DNA of 64,000 bases from Methylovirgula ligni (GCF_004135935.1 NZ_CP025086.1:3224001-3288000); one strand, 5' to 3'; counted from the first letter of the stretch, positions 36,430 to 44,011 are shown. The notes: generated by a model from the letters alone, not told the origin. Program-made: numbers and translations.

Positions 36430-36722
36430 CAGTAAGTCCGATCTATCGGCTCAATCGTCATGGAGTCATCATCGCCAACACCAGTGCGATTAATCCGCCG
36501 ATCTATTGGCCATTCACGTAGCTCGGTCTCGCCCGCAGGATGTAATTCTCTCGCTTCCATATCGCCCGATAACCAGCGATCAATTTCGGCTTGCTGCAAA
36601 AGGACCGGCACTCGGTCATGATACGGCAACATCCATTGCGTTGGCTCAGTCACGATCAGCGTGCAAGAAAGAACGTCTTTGCCTGTATGCGGATTGCGTC
36701 AAGGCTCCCACATCGCGAATTT
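36430..36722 (-). pseudogene. remnant of an SOS response-associated peptidase (SRAP/HMCES-like)
   Basis: The minus strand encodes KFAMWEP-stop-RNPHTGKDVLSCTLIVTEP and then TQWMLPYHDRVPVLLQQAEI and INRTGVGDDDSMTIEPI. This is the C-terminal half of the SRAP family, which shields abasic sites by covalent attachment. The N-terminal part with the catalytic Cys is absent. A TGA (36699-36701) replaces a position I expect to be Trp, and the natural stop is lost. Decayed. Confidence 0.75.
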
Positions 36723-37453
36723 CATTTCATGCTCATCACTAGCAGCATCGCCTGACAGAAAAGTAGTATTAGATAGGCGAGCAACGACAGGATGCGCCCC
36801 ATTACAACGGCAATATAAACGCGCCTTCTAGGCGCGCCAGCCACTTGCGCTATCCCTTCAGAGAGCAATACACCAGTAACGAGCAACATAGCGCGCCATA
36901 GCCAGTCCGATGACTCATCGACCCAATTGTACAGGAAATCATGTTGCAACTGCGCAGGGATAAATTGTTTTGCGTGACAAAAGAAATAACCGAGCGTTTC
37001 CCATGGGCTTTGATGCAGCTCTCTTAGCGAGCGAAGAAACAAGACAAACCTGTAGGAGGGGAGCACCTGTGACAAGTCAGATATTGGAAGCAAGATCACG
37101 GTTGTCGAGTAGCAAATTATGAGGGTGATAAAATCGATATTGACCCTAACTAAGCGAAGGAGGCCAAATAGGATTGTAACGTTGGTGCCTATTATAGCGA
37201 TGACCGTCATCTGATAGAGTACCAAAAACTGAGGCGACGTCTCAATTTTTGAAAGCGAAAACCATATCCATTCGACTGCAAATGCGATGGTTAGCCCAGT
37301 CGTCCATACTTGGACAAGCGGCGAATTAATTCTATCCGCAAATGTAATATCTGCACGCGACGTATACTTGTGTTGAAGGAGATCGTTGACGGTTTGGATT
37401 GGGTGAAAGACCTGCCAAAACCACGCCAACAGGACATTTAGGCCCACTCTCAT
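36722..37453 (-). CDS. multi-span membrane protein, unknown
   Basis: 243 residues with five or six hydrophobic segments (for example VWTTGLTIAFAVEWIWFSL, MTVIAIIGTNVTILFGLL, ILSLLAYLILLFCQAMLLV). It starts 2 bp after the next upstream membrane gene, so the two form a pair. AT-richer than chromosomal neighbours. No family recognised. Confidence 0.65.
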   Translation of the reverse strand: MRVGLNVLLAWFWQVFHPIQTVNDLLQHKYTSRADITFADRINSPLVQVWTTGLTIAFAVEWIWFSLSKIETSPQFLVLYQMTVIAIIGTNVTILFGLLRLVRVNIDFITLIICYSTTVILLPISDLSQVLPSYRFVLFLRSLRELHQSPWETLGYFFCHAKQFIPAQLQHDFLYNWVDESSDWLWRAMLLVTGVLLSEGIAQVAGAPRRRVYIAVVMGRILSLLAYLILLFCQAMLLVMSMK

Positions 37454-37455
37454 AA

Positions 37456-37950
37456 TCAGCTACCCAGCCGGTGGAGTGGAACTATGAAGCGAACAAAAAT
37501 CTGCCGATACCGGATCAGCAAATAACCGAGAAGAAGACTTGTCATCCAATCGTAAAATGAATCATTACCGAGATACCTAATGGCAAAAACGTTTAGGTAG
37601 GCGAGCCATATATTGGCAAAAATTAGAAATTTAATTGGCCGTCGATCACTCAGCCATTTCAGCCCGTAATGCGCAGGTGTAATGAGTATGCATGCGATAA
37701 TCGCGAAGGCGAAGATGGCAAATGCCACCATGCCGGCGACACTTGCCTTTATCGTTGGAGCGCGGGCAAGAAGATGGCATTTCAAGCCGAAGTCAATTAC
37801 CTGACGACTGAAGGCGAAATAAATAATCCCGCTGATAAGTGCAGTCGCAACAATGCAAATGAAATTTACGATCATCATACTGATCGCGCCGACGACAAAC
37901 TGGTCCGAATTTAATGTTATTCTTATTGGCACAGAGGGACTCTTCGTCAT
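37456..37950 (-). CDS. membrane protein, partner of the 36722 gene
   Basis: 164 residues with four predicted membrane segments. It has no recognised motif. A TTGTCAGCTTGC sequence (37964-37975) just upstream also occurs upstream of the serine recombinase gene. Together with the 36722 gene it is a candidate two-component envelope system of the cargo block. Confidence 0.6.
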   Translation of the reverse strand: MTKSPSVPIRITLNSDQFVVGAISMMIVNFICIVATALISGIIYFAFSRQVIDFGLKCHLLARAPTIKASVAGMVAFAIFAFAIIACILITPAHYGLKWLSDRRPIKFLIFANIWLAYLNVFAIRYLGNDSFYDWMTSLLLGYLLIRYRQIFVRFIVPLHRLGS

Positions 37951-37996
37951 TCAGCCTCCCAGTTGTCAGCTTGCCGTCATAGATCGCCAAAGAGCG

Positions 37997-38297
37997 CTAC
38001 GGCTTTATCGGTTTCGGCCCGGCTACTCGTAATCCTGCCCCGGACGCACCTAACTCCCATTCCGCGACTCCGCCATGATGCGAACAGGTGCCCCGGCATG
38101 GTGACGCGAGAAGCTATGCGAGCCGTCGTTGCAGATCGCAGTCTCGCTTTCTTGATGCGTCGCCGCGCAGACAGGCCAGTGTACCTCTTGGCCGTCCTCA
38201 TTGACGTAAGAGCCTGGCGTCGCATGGCAGCGCGTGTCGGCAAGGGCTGAGCAGACGATAGGCAAGCGGCCATCAGCGCGGCCCCTAGGACTTTCAT
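37997..38297 (-). pseudogene. DUF3761-like exported protein with two frameshifts
   Basis: The first frame gives a signal peptide, MKVLGAALMAACLSSA. A second frame gives CHATPGSYVNEDGQEV and ETAICNDGSHSFSRHHAG. A third gives GTCSHHGGVAEWEL to a stop at 37997. Joined, these make a typical DUF3761 protein (C-x-D-G-x-x-S-x-S-x-H ... C-S-H-H-G-G-V). So one indel lies near the signal-peptide end and one near 38085. Confidence 0.7.
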
Positions 38298-38574
38298 GGC
38301 GTTTCCCAGTCGTTGACGGGTAATAACGCACAGCCTAGGCTTTGAATGCAAGGACGACGATGGGTTACCGATCGCAAAATAATTATGATGCCGACGAGCG
38401 CGAGGCTTGGAGACGGCTGCCTTAGCGCGAACGATATGATGGCCCCTGATCGTTGCCCGGCCTTCCTGTCGTCGCGGAATTTGCTACGGGGGTACTGGTG
38501 CGGCAGGGTGTGATTTAGACTGCGCACAGCGTCCTCGGCACGTGCTCTTATCTTCTCACAAGCGCAACACTCGC

Positions 38575-38856
38575 CTAATCATCATCTTTCTCAAACTCCT
38601 CGCCCTCATCTACGACCTCGAACAGGTCTGCCGGCAACTCTCCCAATTGTCTGAGAATTTGCGCATCCGCGAACTCGGCTACCGCAGGATCGCCTGTCCT
38701 CGAAAAAGCGATGGCGCCCGCGTTTAAACGCGCCAGCCGTTCGGCCTCCCTGACAGCGCGCGAGGCCGTTATGCACTCGATTGCGTCACCCGCTATCAGG
38801 TCGCCATCCTCGGTGCGCTGGAAGGGCAGCGCGACGAAATATGTAACCTCGCCCAT
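38575..38856 (-). CDS. conserved small hypothetical protein of Hyphomicrobiales
   Basis: 93 residues starting MGEVTYFVALPFQRTEDGDLIAGDA. AEFADAQILRQLGELPADL and an acidic tail follow. I recall close relatives as short chromosomal hypothetical proteins in many rhizobial genomes, of unknown role. It appears intact here. Confidence 0.75.
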   Translation of the reverse strand: MGEVTYFVALPFQRTEDGDLIAGDAIECITASRAVREAERLARLNAGAIAFSRTGDPAVAEFADAQILRQLGELPADLFEVVDEGEEFEKDDD

Positions 38857-38903
38857 GACCGCTGGACTCCTTTTGCGGACTATGCGACCGTGGGGAACAT
38901 ATC

Positions 38904-39134
38904 ATGAACATAGAGGCTGTGGAAGCGGTGGGGGAGCCCTTAGAACGGCCAAACGAGGGCAAGAAAGCTTCCCTAGCGGCAGAGGCGGACGAGACCGTTG
39001 CTGAGCGCGGGGGAGATGCAAGGGAGGCCGTTAAGGCACTACTTGCAAAGATAGCTTACCTGGAGGCTGCAAGAGACCGGGCGTTGTCCCACGTGTTTTA
39101 CGGCTATGCACGCGGCAAACTAGACGGTCCGTGA
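38904..39134 (+). CDS. small acidic hypothetical protein
   Basis: 76 residues from MNIEAVEAVGEPLERP, with GGGGAAC before the ATG. The C-terminal half is a helix (VKALLAKIAYLEAARDRALSH). Not recognised. Confidence 0.45.
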   Translation: MNIEAVEAVGEPLERPNEGKKASLAAEADETVAERGGDAREAVKALLAKIAYLEAARDRALSHVFYGYARGKLDGP

Positions 39135-39233
39135 TTCCGCGTCTGAAGAAAAGTTTCAAGCAACGAATCGGAGAATTCGCACTAAATAAGGGAGTGCCTT
39201 TAGAACTCACTTTTCGTAAATTACGAGACTCAA

Positions 39234-40466
39234 ATGAACGGACAGCAGCCATCATACCTATTCAGCGGGCATTCGTGCTTCGATGTCGCTCGTAGTGTAG
39301 CGAATACATCACTGCAGGAAGCGAGATCATACTCAGAGAACACAATTCTGGCGACGCCCGTGGAGGACCTGATCGCTGCGTTAAGGGACAAGTATTCTCC
39401 TGATTTCCCGAAAATGCGGAGCGAAGAAGTCTGGATTGAGGAAGACGAGAAGACTCACGAGGCGCGTAACGGCTTCGATTACGGCTTCGATAGAGGCACT
39501 CGCAAAATCACAACGCACTACGTAAAATTCCACGTACCTTTCGCCGGAGATGGAAGTATCTTCCATATTCAGCCAAGTAATCGAACTCTTCCGGGACCTT
39601 CGGCACTTGTGAACGGCCAAGAACTCGTCATTACCGTTGCGACAACGAACAAGAACGGCGCCCAAGTCAAAGCGGAGTTTGAGCAGACCCTTCGGAGCAT
39701 CGAACAGCATTTGACGACTCTGTTTCGCGATCTGGGAAATATCCCAGCCCAAATAGAGCAGCCTGCGAGGCAAATTCTAACCGAGCGAAGAAACCAGATA
39801 CTCAAAAGCAAAGACCTAGTTGCCTCGCTTGGCTTTCCGATGAAGCGGCGTCCCGACGCGCCAAAAACATACCGCGCTCCCGAAGTGCGCCGGAAGTTGT
39901 CACCGGTGCGTCCGGAGACCACAACACCCTTTCAGCCAGAGCCAGAATTAGCTGAGGCTGAATATCAATTCATTCTGGAAATCATGGACAACATGACGAA
40001 GGTGATGGAGCAAAGCCCTCATACCTTTGTGAAGATGGGAGAAGAAGACATCCGGACCCACTTCCTTGTGCAACTCAACGGACAGTATCAGGGGCAGGCC
40101 ACTGGCGAGACTTTCAATTATGAGGGAAAGACTGACATCATTATCAAGTCTGCAGGCCGCAACATCTTCATAGCCGAGTGCAAAATCTGGAGGGGGGAAA
40201 AGGTATTTATCGAAACTGTGGATCAGCTGTTATCGTATCTGAGTTGGCGTGACACAAAAGCTTCTGTCGTGATTTTCAATAGGAACAAGAATACGTCTGG
40301 CGTGATAACAACTATTAGAGCAGCAATGGAAAACTACTCTCATAAAAAAAGAGGACCGACTATCGAAAGCGAGACGCGCCTAAGGTATGTATTAGGGAAT
40401 CCGGGAGACACGAACCGCGAGATAGTTATGACGATAATGGTCTATGACATACCCCTTGATCCATAA
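39234..40466 (+). CDS. PD-(D/E)XK-like nuclease protein, candidate defence gene
   Basis: 410 residues. The C-terminal part has EGKTDIIIKSAGRNIFIAECKIWRGEK, fitting the D-x(n)-E-x-K core of PD-(D/E)XK endonucleases. ETVDQLLSYLSWRDTKASVVIFNR continues the fold. The N-terminal 220 residues are of unknown fold. There is no methylase beside it, so it is not an ordinary type II restriction enzyme. It stands alone in the cargo block, as single-gene phage-defence or DNA-surveillance proteins do. Low-GC codon use suggests transfer. Confidence 0.6.
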   Translation: MNGQQPSYLFSGHSCFDVARSVANTSLQEARSYSENTILATPVEDLIAALRDKYSPDFPKMRSEEVWIEEDEKTHEARNGFDYGFDRGTRKITTHYVKFHVPFAGDGSIFHIQPSNRTLPGPSALVNGQELVITVATTNKNGAQVKAEFEQTLRSIEQHLTTLFRDLGNIPAQIEQPARQILTERRNQILKSKDLVASLGFPMKRRPDAPKTYRAPEVRRKLSPVRPETTTPFQPEPELAEAEYQFILEIMDNMTKVMEQSPHTFVKMGEEDIRTHFLVQLNGQYQGQATGETFNYEGKTDIIIKSAGRNIFIAECKIWRGEKVFIETVDQLLSYLSWRDTKASVVIFNRNKNTSGVITTIRAAMENYSHKKRGPTIESETRLRYVLGNPGDTNREIVMTIMVYDIPLDP

Positions 40467-40583
40467 ATCGATGGGCATCGTTTGCGATGAGGGGGCGACA
40501 CCCAATCCGCGCGCTCCTATCACTTTCTTCTGCGGGAAAGCGAGCTACGTTCGAAATCGCTCCGAGCAAGCTCAAAGCTCGGC

Positions 40584-41441
40584 TTAACCGGCCACTTCGC
40601 TGACCGGTAATGTCTGACCGCCCATTGTTGCGACGGTCAAAATGCTTGATAGCTGGCCGGGGCGCACGAGGGCACTTGCGGGTACGAGCGAAGATTCGGG
40701 TTGCTCAAAAAGAGCGATGATTTTCGGGTCATGAGAGGCCGCAATGGTGAGCCAAAGTCCTTTGTGAAACTTGGCCACCGCCGCGATTGTCGAGCGCCCA
40801 TCGCAATTGAAGCGATAAGAGAATTGATCGCTCACATGCACCTTGCCTTGCCGCAGCGTTGCGAACATGGGCATAATTTTAATGCGATCATCCAAAGTCT
40901 TTTGCGACATTCCTCCGCTGAGCGCGAATTGAGTCCACGCGGCTCCATCCAGAGGCAGCGCCGACCCTGTATGCTCGCGATAAAGCGCCATCGCCAATTT
41001 CGCGCCGAAAACCGAAAGATGGGCATGGGTGATAGGTCCATCCGCCTGAATTTGGACGACTCGTTGCATCAGGCCGGAGTTACGCCGCGCCACGAGGTCT
41101 AATCGGTTCTTATTCGCGCGCTGAAATTCTTCGAGCACGCCGGGCGCGAACCTCCTCACGGCTCTAAGCCGTTTGTCTATTTCGTCAGCCTGCCAAGTTC
41201 CCACCAGGGTATCTGGATGCAGGGTCGCGAACATCGCTGCGACGGCGTCGGCCCCTCCGGTCCCGCTATTGCAAGCCGCGCAAGTACCAAATGCCATTTT
41301 GTTTGGCCGCTGGCGGCCGCGAAACATGCCGATTGGCGGCATGTGTTCGAGAGTGTCAGCTCCGTTCTCGCAATAGATGCAGCGAGCTTCCGCCGCTTTA
41401 ATTGCGGCATTCGACTGGCTCTTCCTTGTAGCTTCCCCCAT
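40584..41441 (-). CDS. HNH-endonuclease-like zinc protein
   Basis: 285 residues. Near the N-terminus CIYCENGADTLEHMPPIGMF followed by GTCAACN has the C-x-x-C, central H-x-P-P and second C-x-x-C arrangement of HNH-like proteins. The rest is not recognised. Convergent with the PD-(D/E)XK-like gene (117 bp apart). The nuclease role is inferred from the zinc pattern only. Confidence 0.55.
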   Translation of the reverse strand: MGEATRKSQSNAAIKAAEARCIYCENGADTLEHMPPIGMFRGRQRPNKMAFGTCAACNSGTGGADAVAAMFATLHPDTLVGTWQADEIDKRLRAVRRFAPGVLEEFQRANKNRLDLVARRNSGLMQRVVQIQADGPITHAHLSVFGAKLAMALYREHTGSALPLDGAAWTQFALSGGMSQKTLDDRIKIMPMFATLRQGKVHVSDQFSYRFNCDGRSTIAAVAKFHKGLWLTIAASHDPKIIALFEQPESSLVPASALVRPGQLSSILTVATMGGQTLPVSEVAG

Positions 41442-41711
41442 CTTTTTGCTCGCTTAGCTACTCGCGCGTTGCTCCAGTCGGTTTGTGAATCACAGACACG
41501 TCGCCGACTTCAAATTCGTCCCTGATTGGCGGCTGCATCCTGCACAGGGCCTTTTCCCTCTTTGGAATTTTGTTCCCATAGCTTGGCCATTTAGCCACTT
41601 AATAAAGCTTAGCTATGCGCAAGGCGACATACCAGCTTTCAAGAAAACGCAAGAAATTTCCGCTATCGGCAATGAGGGCGCGCTTGAAGGGGTGAACGGC
41701 TAGCCGCGCGC

Positions 41712-42260
41712 CTATCTGGCCTCCGCCATCTCCAACATTTTTTGGCCCAGAAGCAAAAGATTCTCTCGGCTCAATACGGAAGCGTGCTTGATCGCTTGCT
41801 CCATCTGGTCAAGAAAGCCAGCCGATTGCAGCGCGGCTTTTGCGGCATCACCAAGCACTCCGGGATGCTTAATCGAGAACCAGAGAATGAAAACGCTGAG
41901 TACCCTGTTAGATTCCCCTGACAGGTCTCGATACCACTTAGCGGCGAATAGGATGACGAAGTCCGTTTCTTCCTCATCAAGTTTGAGGATTTCAACGGGG
42001 TCTCGATCCGCGTGCTTAAGAAAATTTGCGGAATGATTCATGGCATTCCAAAATTCGCTCTCGTGACCGGGGGCAATCCAATCCGTGAAGCATAGGTAGC
42101 TCTCGATTTGTTTTTCCTCAGCTAGGTCTGCGATTATTCCGCGTGCCGCAGCGGCGACAGAGTGAGTTGCTGTCGGGTCTGCTCCGGCAAAAGTCATCCG
42201 TATAGCGGCCTCGATTTGACGCCGCGCCGCTTCCATTTTGTTGAGTCGTAACTTTGTCAT
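41712..42260 (-). CDS. conserved hypothetical protein, helical
   Basis: 182 residues starting MTKLRLNKMEAARRQIEAAIRMTF. ADPTATHSVAAAARGIIADL and FLKHADRDPVEILKL are segments I recall from a widespread uncharacterised family (R-Q-x-x-x-A-I-R ... N-F-x-K-H-A-D). Function unknown. A motif AGCTTGACAACTT lies just upstream (42268-42280). Confidence 0.7.
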   Translation of the reverse strand: MTKLRLNKMEAARRQIEAAIRMTFAGADPTATHSVAAAARGIIADLAEEKQIESYLCFTDWIAPGHESEFWNAMNHSANFLKHADRDPVEILKLDEEETDFVILFAAKWYRDLSGESNRVLSVFILWFSIKHPGVLGDAAKAALQSAGFLDQMEQAIKHASVLSRENLLLLGQKMLEMAEAR

Positions 42261-42382
42261 GACCTTGAGCTTGACAACTTAACCGACTCGCGCGAGCTTC
42301 GCTGCGCGTAAGGGCGACATGCCCGCTCCTGAATGAAACGCACGTTTCAACCGCCCGCATGGGCAACACAGGAGTAGAACGC

Positions 42383-42610
42383 ATGTCAGATGAAATTCCC
42401 GCCGCCGAACTCCACCGCCAGAAAACCAGCGACTTAAATGATCGTGTCATCCGGCTTGCCGGTATCGCCGCGAGCGTAGTCGATCCCCTGCTAGAATCCG
42501 CTGGCTCGCGACCGCTGACATCGCAAGAGTGCGACATCGGCGACGAAGCAATCTTTGCGCTCAAACGGGCGATTGCCGATCTTTACGCGCACCGCGAGGG
42601 CGCGCCCTAA
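42383..42610 (+). CDS. small element protein, unknown
   Basis: 75 residues from MSDEIPAAELHRQ, with AGGAG eight bases upstream. The start ATG is itself within ATGTCAG. Helical and acidic. It marks the return of the CTGACA-rich backbone after the cargo block. Confidence 0.6.
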   Translation: MSDEIPAAELHRQKTSDLNDRVIRLAGIAASVVDPLLESAGSRPLTSQECDIGDEAIFALKRAIADLYAHREGAP

Positions 42611-42773
42611 CTGACACGCTGACAGACTGCTCTATCGCTTCTCGCCTTGACGAAGACGAGAAGACGAAAGTCGATCTTTCCGCCGTCTGTAATACTGACG
42701 GCGGGAAAATCAATAACTTAGCACTTGGCGCAAGCGGCAGGGTGGCAGTCAGATGCTTCCCGCCTACATTATG

Positions 42774-42845
42774 GGCTGACAGTCCGCCGCCTAGTCATGA
42801 CAGGCGATTAGCTGGCGAGCAGAGCGCGGCGGCGGACTGTCAGCC
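42774..42845. repeat. perfect 18 bp inverted repeat with CTGACA in both arms
   Basis: GGCTGACAGTCCGCCGCC (42774-42791) and its exact complement (42828-42845) are separated by 36 nt. It lies between convergent genes and the right arm runs into the 3' end of the 42840 gene. No T-run follows on either side. It could be a bidirectional terminator, a protein-binding site or a replication/packaging structure. Confidence 0.8.
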
Positions 42846-43115
42846 TTGCCGCTCCCCCGGAATCCACTGGCCGGGCGCTCGTGGCGGCTCGGGCCGAATC
42901 GAAACCCGCCGATTGCCGCACTGGCTGCACACGAAGCGCCGATGGCGCAGAATGTCAGTCACCGGCAGCTCATCCGGCAGACCGAACTCCCGTACATCGA
43001 ACGCCGCATGATGGAAGCACTCGATACGCTCGCAATAGACGATGACGCGCGGCCCGCGATTGGCGGCGAAGGCGGCGATTGTCGGCGGCGGGATATTCTG
43101 TCGATTGGCTGACAT
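42840..43115 (-). CDS. small zinc-finger-like protein
   Basis: 91 residues. Pairs CERIECFHHAAF and FVCSQCGNRRVSIRP suggest a C-x(4)-C ... C-x-x-C zinc site. I recall similar short proteins as hypothetical in rhizobial phage regions. GGGGGCAGGC precedes the ATG. It is the last gene before attR. Confidence 0.65.
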   Translation of the reverse strand: MSANRQNIPPPTIAAFAANRGPRVIVYCERIECFHHAAFDVREFGLPDELPVTDILRHRRFVCSQCGNRRVSIRPEPPRAPGQWIPGERQG

Positions 43116-43179
43116 GCCTGCCCCCGCGCCAATGTCAGCGCACGGCGAATCTATTCGAGAACAAAATAAGATTCACTGT

Positions 43180-43281
43180 TGGGACTTTTGATGGGACTTT
43201 TTTCGCCTTATATCCGTTTCCGTCCGCTTATTGTTCTTGTCTGGCGGCGGCTGACAGAAATCAGAAATCCATAAATATCAG
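43180..43281. promoter_or_regulatory. candidate integrase arm sites, right end
   Basis: TGGGACTTT at 43180-43188 and 43192-43200, and AAATCCATAAATATCAG at 43265-43281, mirror the sites inside attL in the same orientation. They lie 19-120 bp inside the right core. Confidence 0.45.
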
Positions 43282-43299
43282 CGGTTTCAATGAGATAGT

Positions 43300-43346
43300 T
43301 TGGAGCGGGTGAAGGGAATCGAACCCTCGTATTCAGCTTGGAAGGC
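43300..43346. repeat. attR: right 47 bp copy within tRNA-Gly
   Basis: Identical to 25147-25193. It covers the 3' half of the intact tRNA-Gly. The distance between copies gives an element of about 18.15 kb. Confidence 0.93.
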
Positions 43347-43374
43347 TGCTGCTCTACCATTGAGCTACACCCGC
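43301..43374 (-). tRNA. trnG: tRNA-Gly (anticodon UCC)
   Basis: Minus-strand cloverleaf GCGGGTGTAGCTCAATGG, anticodon stem-loop CAGCCTTCCAAGCTG, T-arm GAGGGTTCGATTCCCTT and encoded CCA (43301-43303). It is intact and serves as the integration target of the element to its left. Confidence 0.97.
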
Positions 43375-43458
43375 GCGCGGGCGGACTATGCTATGCGGCC
43401 CAGACCATTGCAACCGCGCCCCAGCGACTCCCCCGGCGCGAATTCCCGAAGGTTGGAC

Positions 43459-43698
43459 ATGCGAAAATTGCCGGTGATCCTCTGTGCCCTCTCCTGCTGG
43501 TCCGCATTCGGCACGCCGCTTGCCGCCGCAGAAGACGCGGCGGGCAAAGACACGACCATTCACACCACCATCCTCGTCAGGTCGAAAGCCAGCGAGTGCC
43601 CGTCCGGCTTCACCATTTTCCAGATGGATTCCGGGAAAAAGCTGCCGCCCGGCCCTAAAATCTGCTTCGTCCGCGCTGCAAAACCGGCAGCCAAATGA
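43459..43698 (+). CDS. small exported hypothetical protein
   Basis: 79 residues from MRKLPVILCALS, with a signal peptide ending PLAAAEDA. The mature part has two cysteines (SECPSGF and KICFVRA) and may form a disulfide. An upstream frame extension would read through tRNA-Gly and is rejected. Confidence 0.65.
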   Translation: MRKLPVILCALSCWSAFGTPLAAAEDAAGKDTTIHTTILVRSKASECPSGFTIFQMDSGKKLPPGPKICFVRAAKPAAK

Positions 43699-43771
43699 CC
43701 TTTGCCGTGCTCGGCCAGCGTCACGCAGGCTTCATGATCGCCCCCTAAGCAGGCTTCAACGGAGGTACACT

Positions 43772-44011
43772 ATGTCCGATGAACTCGTTGCTGAACTCGA
43801 GCAGATCCAGGCCGCCTACAAGGCCGCCGTTGAAGCCTGGATCGTCGCCATCAAGGAAGAGGAAGCGCTGGTTTCAACCGCGCCGAAGTCGATTGAAGAC
43901 ATCGACAAGTGGGAAGACGCGCATTTCCGCGAAGACGACGCCCGCAACAAGGTCATCGAGCTGAAGCAGCAGTACGAAGACGGCCTGCGCGAAAAATTCT
44001 TCAATTTCTGA
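43772..44011 (+). CDS. conserved small helical protein
   Basis: 79 residues from MSDELVAELEQIQ with GGAGG at 43761-43765. Acidic coiled-coil character throughout (ELEQIQAAYKAAVEAWIVAI). I recall similar proteins in related Hyphomicrobiales. Unknown function. Confidence 0.7.
   Translation: MSDELVAELEQIQAAYKAAVEAWIVAIKEEEALVSTAPKSIEDIDKWEDAHFREDDARNKVIELKQQYEDGLREKFFNF

Noticed and set aside
41485-41703. 72-codon plus-strand frame between two minus-strand genes
   Set aside because: No ribosome-binding site or coding character; sits in the probable upstream and downstream regions of its neighbours.
43300-43458. N-terminal extension of the 43459 gene
   Set aside because: It would read through tRNA-Gly; the signal peptide begins at 43459.
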